Assembly: GCA_039583875.1 (NCBI GenBank)
Contig: CM077151.1
Coordinates: 24,422,208 to 24,486,207 of the forward strand
DNA length: 64,000 nt
Reading direction: 5' to 3'
From: Platanthera guangdongensis
Lineage: Eukaryota > Streptophyta > Magnoliopsida > Asparagales > Orchidaceae
Positions within the stretch are counted from its first letter, which is position 1, and every line of letters starts with the position of its first letter. Both the position numbers and the translations under genes were made by a program. Below are positions 42,883 through 54,199 of this stretch, piece after piece. The notes beneath the pieces were generated by a model. The model was not told the DNA's origin, made no database searches, and saw only the letters and a list, made by a program, of their open reading frames with translations.

Positions 42883-44412
42883 GTGAATGCATGCTTGAAC
42901 TGGACGGAGGTGCAGTGTGACTTTGCGGACAAGATTCGACAAGCGCTGGAGTTTGATGAAAGCATGACGCGCTATGTAGCGGAGACCGTGGCTGAGTCTA
43001 AGCCGAGTTTTCTTATGAAGACGGTTTTTGCGAAAAGACGACTGCTTGTGCATTCCAAAGTTTGTCACTTTACGGGAGAAGTTGATGTACGAGGATCATT
43101 TTACCATGTACTTGATCCACTAGGGGTGCACAAAAATATATAAAGACAAGAAAACATTGTTCCGGTGGCCGGGTTTGAAGAAGTACATAGCTCACTACGT
43201 GGCAAAATGTCATACTTGCACGCTAGTGAAGACTGAATGTCAGAAGCCTGGTGAATTTCTAATGTCTTTGCAAATTCTAGAATGGAAGTTCGACCATATA
43301 TCAATGGATTTCGTGCATGGATTGTTGAGATCGCAACATGGGAGCGATGTCATCTGGGTAATCGTAATCCGTTTGACAAATGTGTCACACTTCATTCCGA
43401 ACCAGAAAGATGATTCAGTGAAAAAGCTTGCAAAGCTCTATGTGGATAACATAGTGCAATTGCACGGTGTGCCTCATATCTTCGTAAGTGATCGTGATAG
43501 GCATTTTACTTCAAATGATTGGAGACTAATTCACCAACTATTGAGAACCAAGTTGAAGTTCAGTACGACCTTCTATCCTCAATCTGATGGGCAGACCAAA
43601 AGTACCAATGAGACAATGAAGGATATGCTCTGTATATGCGACTTAGATTTCAGAAAGTGGTGGGAGGATCATTTCTTTAAGGTCAAGTTCACTTACAACA
43701 ACTACCAGACGAGTATACAAATGACGCCCTTCGAGACCCTTTATAGTAGAAAGTGTCGTACCCCCTTGGCTTGGGCGAAGACTTGCGAAACTAAGTTGTT
43801 TAAGCGAAAGAAAGTTGAAGATGCGACTTTAACCATACGAACAATCCGTGAGCGATTATTGATCACTCAGCATAGGCAGGCCAAATACTACAACGACAAG
43901 CACCGGAACATCGAGTTCGCCGTAGACGACTGACTTTATCTAAAGATCAAATCATTCAAGGGTGTGTCAATAATTCAACGCTTGAAAAAGCTAAGTTCGT
44001 GATATCTTGAACCGTTTAAAGTTGTGGAGCATGTTGTTGAATCTGTCTATCATCTCTCTCTTTTGACAGAGTTGAGCGGCTTACAAGACGTGTTTCACAT
44101 ATTAGTGATGAGGAAGTCATTGAAAGAGCCTACTCAAGTGGTTGATGTAGATCAAGTGTCGGTCGATGGGGGGCTAAAGACTAAGGTCAAACCTATTCGC
44201 ATCGAGGACACTGAAGTTAAACAGCTGCAGAACAAAATGATCTGAATGGTCAAAATTCGCCGGGACAATTGCGTACGTGAAAAACTTTCTTGGAAACAGG
44301 AGCAGTCTATGCTTGAGGAGCTTCCCGAGATATTCCGCTAAGGTACCATTCAAGTTTTGCTGATCTTTCATTCTGGAAGTTCAAGATGGACTTTCTTTAA
44401 GGGGTGGAGAGT
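42883..44412 (+). pseudogene. pol: 5'-truncated Ty3/gypsy chromovirus: integrase and C-terminal region
   Basis: Begins in the region between RNase H and integrase (ADKIRQALEFDESMTRYV) and shifts frame near 43055 (LREKLMYEDH). The integrase zinc-binding region ends with HYVAKCHTC. The core has MDFVHGLL with the first catalytic Asp, IFVSDRDRHFTSNDW with the second, and STNETMKDML with the Glu; STTFYPQSDGQT and FETLYSRKCRTPL are chromovirus hallmarks. Stops at 43931 (TGA at a usual Trp) and ~44008 (at a usual Arg) precede the LTELSGLQDVFHILVMRKSL tail of the Tekay/Del type. No RT remains. The purine tract AAGGGGTGGAGAGT ends at 44412. Confidence 0.88.
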
Positions 44413-45060
44413 TGTAACGTTCCAGAGTTTACACTGAAATAGCTCACTGAATGCTACCACCCGACGGTAGTGTTAACATCGGTGGTAGCGTTGCAGATTT
44501 AATTGTCGTAGCTCTATGCGAGTTATCGCCCGACGATAGTGTCATCGCCAGCGATAGTATGTTGAGCTGACAGTTTGACCAGTGCTGGTTGCCGACCGAC
44601 TTAAGGGCTAGCGTCAGACGGTAGTATGATACCGCGCGCGGTAGTGTGCCAGGTACTGGCAGCCACGTGTCGGCGATTATGTGGAGGTGTTTAAGTGGCA
44701 GGCTTGTTGAAGAAGCGACCAACCGAGGTACTGCGTGACAGTAGCGTGATACCGCGCGGCGGTAGCGCTTAGAACATGATGTTTAATTTAAATCGTGGCC
44801 ACTCGTCGATTTCAAGTAGGATCCGACGGTGAGTATTAAACCCTGCTGGTATAAGGCCGGAAGATGAGGGGTTTTACCTTAATGCTTCTAGGGTTTTCTC
44901 TTTCCAAGAGTTAGAGAGAGGGGAGAGCAAAGGAAGAAAAAGGAAAAGTATTTCAACCATTGTCGGAGCTTTGGTGCTCCGAATCGCGAGTCGAGTACAG
45001 ATCCACGGAGAGCAGCCAGGTGCAGTTTTTTCTATTTGATTGGATTTTTGATTCATGACG
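44413..45060 (+). repeat. 3' LTR of the truncated chromovirus (end approximate)
   Basis: Starts TGTAACGTTCCAGAG. Between 44450 and 44770 four imperfect repeats of the type TACC(A/G)CCCGACGGTAGTGT occur, several able to fold. The end near 45053 (TTCA) is a guess; no second LTR is present. Confidence 0.6.
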
Positions 45061-45277
45061 CCAAAGAGAAGTTCAAGGGTAACAATCTTCCTCCTCTTGT
45101 TAGGACATGCATGTCCTCTTTTGTTTCTATATTCGCATATGAAAGTGTCTCTTTCGCTAATTAGCGTACGACTAGACTTTCTCCGGATCGATTGAGTCCG
45201 TCCTTGGCATATATTGTATATAAACGTCTATTTCGACTTCAGATATAGACATGTTGTGTAAAGCTCATCCAGACAAG
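45061..45277. other. Spacer between two LTR remnants
   Basis: No feature recognised; CT-rich stretches only. Confidence 0.4.
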
Positions 45278-46429
45278 TGATAAGTTCAGAAAATGAAGTT
45301 ATCTTGTGCGTCAATCTGCCGTATTTTGACTGATTTATTTCCAAAATATTGATCAAAAGCATGTGTAAACGAGTAAATTATCATTTGTGAGAAAATTCAT
45401 GTATTAGTAATATTTTAATTTATTTTTTACGATAGAAAAATATGAAGAAAGTAACTTGTGCGATTGATGATAAGCGTGAAGAGCATTCATGAAAAGTTGC
45501 AGAAAAATTACAGGAAATTTTGGAGCAGATTTTTGCTGAATGCTAGATAGAAAAAAAATTGTTGCAACAAATAAAAATTTGTTGCAAGAAACCTGCGAAT
45601 TTGAATTTTTAAATTCCGAAATTAACTCAAATTTGGCAGTTTTTAAAATGAAAGGAGGCTTCCTTTTATAAATCCAGGAAATCTTTTGAGGCCCTATTAC
45701 CATATAAAGAGATTTTGGAGATCTTTTTCAACATCTTTTATCATTTTGGAGGAGGAGGAGACCATTCGAGGGTTCTTGACGGTGGAGAAGCGGATTCCGG
45801 CCGTGAGAAAGGATAGATCCGAACTTTTGAAGACATGAACTGTAAGATCTTTATAGTTTTGTGTGTTTCTTCTCTCGATATGAACTAAACTCTCCAAGTC
45901 TTGTATAAGAAGAGTATTATGTGTGTTTTTATAGTGTAAGTTTTTTAGTTGTTGAGATTTGTTGGATGATTTGTTATCTTGTGAACTTTTGAATTTATTT
46001 ATGAGATTTTTTGCTTTGATCTTCATCTTGTGTTGCGTTGCGAGAATCGAGAGATGAGTAGCGTAATATATGGCTGAAGGTCAATTTATTGCACCGTAAG
46101 AATCGAGAGACGAGTGGTGTAAAACATTTAACCAAAGATCTTCGCTTTTGCGTTGTACTTCGAGATTCGAGAGAGGAGAAGTGCAATCGCTCATTAGCTC
46201 ACTGTAGTTTAGAGGGGTGGAGAAAACTCCCTCCTTTTGCAAGCAGTCCGATTTTTCTGATAATCAATATTCTTCATTCTTTCTAAGTTAGAGATAACTA
46301 GGAGAATTTAGGACGTTGGGATTTCCGAGATTCGAGAGATGAACATTTCTTCTATAAAAATCGTTGCATGATAATTCTTTCAACACTTTTAACTAATATT
46401 ATTTCTACACACTATTTAGACGCACATAG
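45278..46429 (+). repeat. Athila-like LTR fragment interrupted by gypsy element B
   Basis: Starts TGATAAGTTCAGAAAATGAA, similar to the Athila-type LTR start at 55673 (minus; TGATAACTTCCCAAAAGAAG). Contains the TATA-like CCTTTTATAAATCC near 45664 and several (A/C)GAATCGAGAGA(T/C)GAG or CGAGATTCGAGAGAGGAG motifs (46040-46345), the reverse of CTCCTCTCTCGAATCTCG in the 54200 LTR. It stops at the insertion point of element B; the rest may lie beyond the window. Confidence 0.65.
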
Positions 46430-48056
46430 TGTTGAAGCAAAAATGACCTATGTGGAGTTTGGGGTCCCTAGAAAGGGGTGACCTCACACCTACTACACCC
46501 GGAGGAATGTCACGGACCGAAAATCAAGAAGCTAGAAACAGACCCTCGGCTCTAGCGCGGAGGTCCCACCTCACACCCGGAAGGCCACCTGAGCACTTCC
46601 CCTCCCGAGCCAATGCCTTAGCTAGGGAGCCTTGGAGAGCTCTCTCTACTCTACCAAGAAGAAGCTAAGTGAGGAGGAAGCTAAAGAAGTCCATCTCCAA
46701 AGGCACCCAAGGGGGTCTATTTATACTTTTCCAAAGTCCTGGGGGTAAAATGACCAAAATGCCCTTGGGACAAATATGCCTCGGGCCAATAGGAAACACC
46801 CGCGCTGGGGCAGAGAGGTAAAAACACCCCCAGGGGCACAACGATAAAAGCAGGGGGGGCAAGGGCGAGACCCCGGCATCTGGCCGGTCTCACCCCGCCA
46901 GGCTGCCAGGCAAGAAGTGGCAGGGGCGAGACGCCGGCCCCAGGCCGGTCTCGCCCCGCCAGGCTGCCAGGCAGGAAGAGGCAGGGGCGAGACCCTAGCC
47001 CCCGGCCGGTCTCGCCCCGCCAGGCCGCCAGGCAGGAAGGGGTAGGGGCGAGACCCCGGCCCCCGGCCGGTCTCGCCCCGCCAGGCCGCCAGGCAGGAAG
47101 GGGCAGGGGCGAGTCCCCGGCCCCCGGCCGATCTCGCCCCGCCAGGCCGCCAGACAGGAAGGGGAAGGGGCGAGACCCCGGCCCAGGCTGGTCTCGCCCC
47201 GCTAGGCCGCCAGGCAGGAAGGGGCAGGGGAGAGACCCCGGCCCCCGGCCGGTCTCGCCCCGCCAGGCCGCCAGGCAGGAAGGGGCAGGGGAGAGACCCC
47301 GGCCCCCGGCCGGTCTCGCCCCGCCAGGCCGCCAGGCAGGAAGGGGCAGGGGCGAGATCCCGGCCCCCAGCCGGTCTCGCCCCGCCAGGCCACCAGGCAG
47401 GAAGGGGATGGGGCGATACCCCGGCCCCCGGCCGGTCTCTCCCCGGCAGGCCGCCAGACAGGAAGGGGCAGGGGCGACACCCCGGCCCCCGGCCGGTCTC
47501 GCCCCGCCAGGCCGCCAGGCAGGAAGGGGCAGGGGCGAGACCCCGGCCCCGGCCGGTCTCGCCCCGCCAGGCCTCCAGGAAGGAAGGGGCAGGGGCGAGA
47601 CCCTGACCCCCGGTCGGTCTCGCCCCGCCAGGCCGCCAGGCAGGAAGGGGCAGGGGCGAGACCCCGGCCCCCGGCCGGTCTCGCCCCGCCAGGCCGCCAG
47701 GCAGGAAGGTGTAGGGGGGAGACCGCGGCCCCCGGGCGGTCTCGCCTCGCCAGGCCGCCAAGCAGGAATGGGCATGGGGCGAGACCCCGGCCCCCGCCAG
47801 GCCGCCAAACAGGAATGGGCATGAGGTGAGACCCTGGCCCCCGGCCGGTCCCGCCGCTCCCACCTCGCACTTATCAGGACGGGGCGGGTGCTAGCCAATT
47901 TGTCGCACACGCCCCCTCAAAAGAGGCCACTGGGGGGAGGCAGATTTTTCCTCCCCCAACTAGTATATTTCCAAGCTAGAGGCAAAATTGGCCACCGAGA
48001 GTACCAATTTGTCCAAAAAGCTTAAAACTATGTAGGGGCGAATATGGGGTTGTACA
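46430..48056 (-). repeat. 3' LTR of gypsy element B (1627 bp)
   Basis: On the minus strand starts TGTACAACCCCATATTCG and ends TTTTTGCTTCAACA. The TATA box (reverse of CTATTTATACTTTTCC, near 46725) lies just downstream of the minisatellite in LTR orientation. Same family as the solo LTR at 36764. Confidence 0.92.
46860..47845. repeat. ~62 bp GC-rich minisatellite in LTR B, ~16 units
   Basis: Unit: GGGCGAGACCCCGGCCCCCG, GCCGGTCTCGCCCCGCCAGG, CCGCCAGGCAGGAAGGGGCA. The unit length near a multiple of 3 leaves frames of nearly 400 codons open on the minus strand; these are repeat artefacts. Confidence 0.93.
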
Positions 48057-48139
48057 CAATCCCTGCTCTTTTCGAGGTTGACACAAGCTCGGAAAGAAAC
48101 GTCCAACCCAACGTATTCGCTGAGTGTAATTTTCTTGCG

Positions 48140-51100
48140 CGGCACCCCGGGGCGTCAACCTGTCATGCCAGCTGATAGAGCCTGGGTGACGAGACCCCCT
48201 CCGGGTAAAAAATACTTTACCCTCCGGAGGGGTCAACCTGCCACGCTAGCTATGGGAGCCTGGGTGGCGAGACCCCCTCCAGGTAGAAAATACTTCACCC
48301 CCCGGAGGGGTCAACCTGTCATACCAGCTATGGGAGCCTGGGTAGCGAGACCTCCTCTGGGTAAAAAACTTGGCTTCCACGAGAGATCAACCAGCCCTGT
48401 CAGTTAGTGAGAGCCTGACAGTGGAATCATCATCGGAGCAAGCGACTTGGCTTCCACGCGAGATCAACCAGCCCTGTCAGCTAGTGAGAGCCTGACAACG
48501 GAATCATCATCGAAGCAAAGGACTTACCCCACCCTCCGAGAGATCAACCTGCCCTGTCAGCTAGGTGAGAGCCTGACATCGGAATCCATCTCGAGGTGAG
48601 CCCTACCCCACCCTCCGAGAGATCAACCTGCCCTGCCAGCTAGGTGAGAGCCTGACAGCGGAATACATCTCGAGGTGAGGCCTACCCCACCCTCCGAGAG
48701 ATCAACCTGCCCTGCCAGCTAGGTGAGAGTCTGGCGGCGAAATCCATCTTGAGGTGAGACCTACCCCACCCTCCGAGAGATCAACCTGCCCTGCCAACTA
48801 GGTGAGAGCCTGGCAGCGGAATCCATCTCGTGGTGAGACCTACCCCACCCTTCGAGAGATCAACCTGACCTGCCAGCTAGGTGAGAGCTTGGCAGCGGAA
48901 TCCATCCCGAGGTGAGACCTACCCCACCCTCCGAGAGATCAACCTGTCCTACCAGCTAGGTGAGAGCCTGACAGTGAAATCATCATCGGAGCAAAGGACT
49001 TGGATTCCACGAGAGATCAACCAGCCCTGTCAGCTAGTGAGAGCCTGACAGCGGAATCATCATCGGAGCAAAGGACTTACCCCACCCTTCGAGAGATCAA
49101 CCTGCCCTGCCAGCTAGGTGAGAGCCTGACAGCGGAATCCATCTCGAGGTGAGACCTACCCCACCCTCTGAGAGATCAACCTGCCCTGCCAGCTAGGTGA
49201 TAGCCTGGCAGCGGAATCCATCTTGAGGTGAGGCCTACCCCACCCTCCGAGAGATCAACCTGCCCTGCCAGACAGGTGAGAGCCTGACAGCGGAATCCAT
49301 CTCAAGGTGAGTCCTACCCCACCCTCCGGGAGATCAACCTACCCTACCAGCTAGGTGAGAGCCTGGCAGCGGAATCCATCTCGAGGTGAGACCTATCCCA
49401 CCCTCCGGGAGATCAACCTGCCCTGCCAGCTAGGTGAGAGCCTGGCAGCGGAATCTATCCCGAGGTGACACCTACCCCACCCTCCGAGAGATCAACCTAG
49501 CCTGCCAGCTAGGTGAGAGCCTGGCAGCGGAATCCATCTCGAGGTGAGACCTACCCCACCCTCCGAGAGATCAACCTGCCCTGCTAGCTAGGTGAGAGCC
49601 TGTCAGCGGAATCCATCTCGAGGTGAGACCTACCCCACCCTTCGAGAGATCAACCTGACCTGTCAGCTAGGTGAGAGCCTGGCAGCGGAATACATCCCGA
49701 GGTGAGACCTACCCCACCCTCCGAGAGATCAACCTGCCCTGTCAGCTAGGTGAGAGCCTGACAGTGGAATCATCATCGGAGCAAAGGACTTGGCTTTCAC
49801 GCGAGATCAACCAGCCCTGTCAGTTAGTGAGAGCCTGACAGCGGAATCATCATCGGAGCAAAGGACTTACCCCACCCTCCGAGAGATCAACCTGCCCTGC
49901 CAGCTAGGTGAGAGCCTGACAGCGGAATCCATCTCGAGGTGAGACCTACCCCACCCTCCGAGAGATCAACCTGCCCTGCTAGCTAGGTGAGAGCCTGACA
50001 GCGGAATCCATCTTGAGGTGAGGCCTACCCCACCCTCCAAGAGATCAACCTGCCCTGCCAGCCAGGTGAGAGCCTGACAACGGAATCCATCTCGAGGTGA
50101 GGCCTACCCCACCCTCCGGGATATCAACCTGCCCTGCCAGCTAGGTGAGATCCTGGCAGCGGAATCCATCTCGAGGTGAGACCTATCCCACCCTCCGGGA
50201 GATCAACCTGCTCTGCCAGCTAGGTGAGAGCCTGGCAGCAGAATCCATCCCGAGGTGAGACCTACCCCACCCTCCGAGAGATCAACCTGCCCTGCCAGCT
50301 AGGTGAGAGCATGACAGCGGAATCCATCTCGAGGTGAGACCTACCTCACCCTCCGAGAGATCAACCTGCCCTGCTAGCTAGGTGAGAGCCTGACAGCGGA
50401 ATCCATCTCGAGGTGAGACCTACCGCACCCTCCGAGAGATCAACCTGCCCTGCCAGCTAGGTGAGAGCCTGACAACGGAATCCATCCCGAGGTGAGACCT
50501 ACCCCACCCTCCGAGAGATCAACCCGCCCTGCCTGCATGGTGAGAGCCTGACAGCGGAATCCATCTCGAGGAGAGACCTACCCACCCTCCGAGAGATCAA
50601 CCTGCCCTGCCAGCTAGGTGAGAGCCTGGCAGCGGAATCCATCTCGAGGTGAGACCTACCCTACCCTCCGAGAGATCAACCTACCCTGCCAGCTAGGTGA
50701 GAGCCTGACAGCAGAATCTATCTCGAGGTAAGACCTACCCCACCCTCTGAGAGATCAACCTGCCCTGCCAACTAGGTTAGAGCCTGACAGCGGAATCCAT
50801 CTCGAGGTGAGACCTACCCCACCCTCCGAGAGATCAACCTGCCCTGCCAGCTAGGTGAGAGCCTGGCAGCGGAATCCATCTCGAGGTGAGACCTACCCCA
50901 CCCTCCGAGAGATCAACCTGCCCTGCCAGCTAGGTGAGAGCCTGACAGCGGAATCCATCTCGAGGTGAAACCTACCCCACCCTCCGAGAGATCAACCTGC
51001 CCTGCCAGCTAGGTGAGAGTCTGGCAGCGAAATACATCTCGAGGTGAGACCTACCCCACCCTCCGAGAGATGAACCTGCCCTGCCAGCTAGGTGAGAACC

Positions 51101-51290
51101 TTGCAGCGGAATCCATCTCGAGGTGAGACCTACCCCACCCTCTGAGAGATCAACCTACCATGCCAGGTAGGTGAGAGCCTGACAGCAGAATCCATCTCGA
51201 GGTGAGAACTAGGCATCTATGAGAGGTACCACCGGCCCTACCCAGCTAGTGAGAGCCTGGGCAGCTGGACTGTCTCGGAGCAAAAGGACT
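48140..51290 (-). repeat. 79 bp tandem array of element B, ~40 units with higher-order structure
   Basis: Unit on the plus strand: GAGAGATCAACCTGCCCTGC, CAGCTAGGTGAGAGCCTGAC, AGCGGAATCCATCTCGAGGT, GAGACCTACCCCACCCTCC. In reverse it aligns with the array of element A over CGCTGTC.AGGCTCTCAC and AGCTGGCAGGGC. Variant units with ATCATCATCGGAGCAAAGGA lie near 48413-48520, 48968-49080 and 49752-49870; the last two blocks are ~784 bp apart, or ten units, and neighbouring variants repeat in the same order. Confidence 0.92.
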
Positions 51291-51463
51291 AGGCATCTCA
51301 ATCAAACCTTACCAAATCCTACATCCTCAAACGGGAAAAAAATATGAGTTACATGGTCCCCTGACTCAACTGGTTAGGGGGTAGCACTTGTTACAAGACA
51401 AGAAAAGGGAAAAAACTACCGCAAAGCGAGGCACCCTCAGGGGGCCTGGGCATGATGGCCGTC

Positions 51464-52168
51464 TTACGCTTCCTTCTCCTCGGGAACTTCCATCTTGCTC
51501 AAGCTCTCCATGACCTTCTCCATCTCCTCTGCCTTGGCCAACCAAGAGATGGTGTTGACGGCCGTGACGTAGCACTGCCTTGTCATCCTGGAGTCTCCCT
51601 TGACTCTGACCTGGATCCCTCCGGAGCTGAACTTGAGGCACTGATGGAAGGAAGATGACATGCAACGGAAGGCCCTAATGAGGGGCCTTCCGAAGATGGC
51701 GTTGTAGCTGCTTAGAGCGTCAACAATGACGAACCGGCAGTTCCTTGAAGCCCATCCCAACTTCACTTGGAGTCCTACTCCGCCATCTACCTCCTTCCTC
51801 TCCCCTGAGAATCCGAACAGGGGTCCGTCTGAGGCCAACACCCTCCTTGGCTCTACCTTCATCTCATCAAATGCCTTCTTGAAAATGACGTTGACGGAGC
51901 TTCCGTTGTCAACCAAGATTCGGGAGACGGTGTAGCCCTCGATGGCCGTCTGGATGACCAGCGCATCGCGAAACGGATCCTCATGATCCGGTAGGTCCTT
52001 CACCGAGAAGGTGATCTTCTCCTCCTGGGGCGGGGTCTGGGAGGTTGAGGCGACGCTCCTTCGGTACATGACATGGAGGCTTGCCTTCCGAGTGGACTCA
52101 ACCCCCACTCCATCGTGGATCACCGCTATACCGCCTCGGGGTGCGACATCGACCCGGTCCTCACACAC
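51464..52168 (-). CDS. pro: Gypsy aspartic protease region of element B
   Basis: Open frame of 234 codons, C-terminal part of a gag-protease polyprotein. EEKITFSVKDLPDHEDPF, then SRILVDNGSSVNVIFKKAF holding the D-N-G-S-S active-site segment of a retropepsin-like protease, then CRFVIVDALSSYNAIFGRPL and VRVKGDSRMTRQCYVTAVN. The intact Gly contrasts with element A. The upstream region to 52219 (PPVRVEEVLPREG) is one frameshift away. The ATG at 52166-52168 is internal, not the natural start. The 3' side ends in MEVPEEKEA and is followed by the untranslated hairpin and array, not by reverse transcriptase. Confidence 0.82.
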   Translation of the reverse strand: MCEDRVDVAPRGGIAVIHDGVGVESTRKASLHVMYRRSVASTSQTPPQEEKITFSVKDLPDHEDPFRDALVIQTAIEGYTVSRILVDNGSSVNVIFKKAFDEMKVEPRRVLASDGPLFGFSGERKEVDGGVGLQVKLGWASRNCRFVIVDALSSYNAIFGRPLIRAFRCMSSSFHQCLKFSSGGIQVRVKGDSRMTRQCYVTAVNTISWLAKAEEMEKVMESLSKMEVPEEKEA

Positions 52169-52219
52169 ATCATCTCCCCTTCTCTGGGCAGAACCTCTTC
52201 AACCCGCACTGGTGGCTGT

Positions 52220-53748
52220 TGAAAGTCCACCTAGTGTCAACTATCTTCACCTATGGGGGGGGGGGAGAATAGGTGACGTGCAGCGTTTTTGCGGAATTAA
52301 AATTGTACCTGCACAAGAAAATAGAACAACACAGCACAAAAAGGACACAAGCAAATTATAGTGGTTCCCCGATTTGGGTACATCCACTTTCCCCTTTCGA
52401 CCTATCTCCCAACCAGGGACGACTCGGTCACTTCACCAATAGGATTGAAATCCAATCCTTGCACTAACGGAAGGAACACTTCCACACGTAGGAGTCACCA
52501 CTCCCACAACACGGGTTGCACCCAACCCTAACAACTAGGAACCAACGTTCCTTTACAACAAAAATGAAAATAGAATGTACAAGAAATACAAACAACTTTT
52601 GGAGGCTAAGGTGTCCCTCTTCGTTCGATGACGTGTTCTTGAAGTCAACGAAGAGTCCACAACCCTAGATCTCACTTGGAGAGAATCTCCCCGAAACCGG
52701 TGGCGGCAAGCAGTGCGGCGGCTTGGTTCTCGGGATCGGCGGCGACAACGGAGTGCTGTTGCTGTACTTTGGAGACTCAATCTTCGTAGCAAAGCTAGCA
52801 AGGTCTTCCAACGGTCACAATAGGATCGATCGTCTCGATCGATTCGGAAGGGGAAGGTTTTCCCGATCAACGAATCAAGAGACAAGGGATCTCTGGTTAG
52901 ACGCGTGAGACGCTGTGCTTGGCTGAGCTTCTGTCGCCGGGAGATCTGGAAGCAACCACGATCAAAGCCGGCGATCTACTGGCACGAGCGGCGACGGCGG
53001 CGGAGCGGATTTCGCGATCTAGGTCACGTCGGCGGCTCGGCTTTTGTTTTTCAAATTACTCACTGTATTGTTCAAAAATACGCGAGTATTTATACAGTAG
53101 TATACCTCTTTATGACCGTTGTGGGTCCCACCAGAAGAAACCCTAATACCGGTTCAAAACAGCGCCTTAACATTTGATCCGGTCCAGCGGGATCCAGAAA
53201 ATCGCCCAAGTCAAAATCGGCGAGAATCGAAGGTAATTCTCGTCGAATCGGCGAGAATCAAAGGTGATTCTCGACGATTCGGCAAGAATCAAAGGTGATT
53301 CTCGTCGAAGTTGACTTGTTTGCACGCACTGATTTAGCCGGATAGAGACGACGAGAATCATCCAGTGATTCTCGACGATTCGGCGAGAATCACTTGGTGA
53401 TTCTCGTCGATTAATACTTAGACGATTTTTCGTCTTTCCGCCCATGAGCTGCTCTTCGACCCATCCTTGCTCCTTGTCTGCTCTTGCATTATCACAGCCC
53501 TGTACTTGAAAATAAGTACACTCCAATAGAGAGAGTACACGTAGGCCAACACACTGATCTGCTCAACGAGGGATTACGTCGCGCAGACCCGTGTATATTG
53601 ACCCACTGCACCCTGACATTGGTGTGTACTTAGCGTGTAATAACTGCAAGCACAACTTAAAAGGTTTCATCAAATACATTGTCTGTTTACCTTAGCTTGT
53701 TCAGAGGCTTCTTCAAATCATGTACGTTGTGGATACAATACCCAACAA
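52220..53748 (-). repeat. 3' LTR of the copia fragment (1529 bp)
   Basis: On the minus strand begins TGTTGGGTATTGTATCCACA and ends GGTGGACTTTCA. Has the palindrome array (53215-53410), the TATA-like TACTGTATAAATACTCGCG (near 53090) and a G11 run (52255-52265, C on the coding strand) between CACCTAT/ATAGGTG arms. Confidence 0.92.
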
Positions 53749-54061
53749 TATCCCCCTATTTGAATAAGCCTAAACCCTACAACCCTACAAGCTAAGGTGA
53801 ATAGAGCGTATGGGAATGAAAAGCATGAACTTAAAATGGAGTTGAGAGAGATATTCATTACCAATACCAATTTCTTGAGAGTAAACTTGGAGCCACCTTA
53901 GCCTTAGCCGAGAGGGTAATATCTCCCCCTTTTTGGCTTCTGCAAATCTGGGTCTGTTGCATTTGACCCCTTGCTCCCCCTCAGTGCTTGCACCTGTGCG
54001 CACACTTGAGTTCCTGACAGAGGCTCCCCCTAGATGCATGAGCCTGGAGCTTCTGTAGTCT
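53749..54061 (-). other. 3' spacer with four purine tracts
   Basis: On the minus strand the tracts CTAGGGGGAGCC (~54025), TGAGGGGGAGCA (~53978), AAAAGGGGGAGATA (~53930) and AAATAGGGGGATAT (53749-53762) follow the RNase H stop. Repeated purine tracts are a described feature of Sireviruses among copia elements. Confidence 0.75.
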
Positions 54062-54199
54062 TCATTCCTCATAGTTTAGCATCCCCAACTCAGTTTTGAA
54101 AAGACTGAACTTGGCTTCGTCTAAGGGTTTTGTGAAAATATCTGCAATCTGCTTGTCCGTGAGGACATACCAGAGAGAGATGTCCTTATTCTCCACATG
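54062..54199 (-). pseudogene. pol: C-terminus of copia RNase H
   Basis: The minus-strand frame reads HVENKDISLWYVLTDKQIAD, IFTKPLDEAKFSLFKTELGM, LNYEE and a stop at 54062-54064, the standard copia Pol C-terminus. The rest is separated by the insertion at 54200 and presumably lies right of the window. Confidence 0.88.

Larger units (their letters stand above)
46430..52219 (-). mobile_element. Gypsy element B, minus strand, gag-protease type, interrupted
   Basis: Reads right to left: protease region, 79 bp array, purine tract, 3' LTR (48056-46430). Its left flank is CATAG. The right (5') part is cut at 52219 by a copia insertion, so gag and the 5' LTR lie beyond the window or are lost. It is the sister of element A with a different GC-rich minisatellite in its LTR. 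Confidence 0.9.
52220..54199 (-). mobile_element. Copia fragment: 3' LTR and end of pol, inserted in gypsy B
   Basis: The LTR (53748-52220) is of the same family as 209-1820, here in reverse. Its left edge is preceded by GCTGT (52215-52219), half of a possible target duplication. The internal region is cut at 54199 by the Athila-type element. It keeps the end of RNase H, so this LTR family does have pol-bearing members. Confidence 0.9.

Noticed and set aside
46717..47910. Minus-strand reading frames of 380-397 codons rich in Gly, Pro, Arg and Ala
   Set aside because: They coincide with the ~62 bp minisatellite of LTR B; all three minus-strand frames stay open because the repeat lacks stops. 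Same reasoning for frames at 8684-9415, 23204-23890, 34207-34643, 36827-37398 and 40378-40764.
48140..51290. CRISPR-like array of direct repeats
   Set aside because: Units of 79 bp are contiguous and diverge gradually, with no unique spacers; it lies inside a plant gypsy element.
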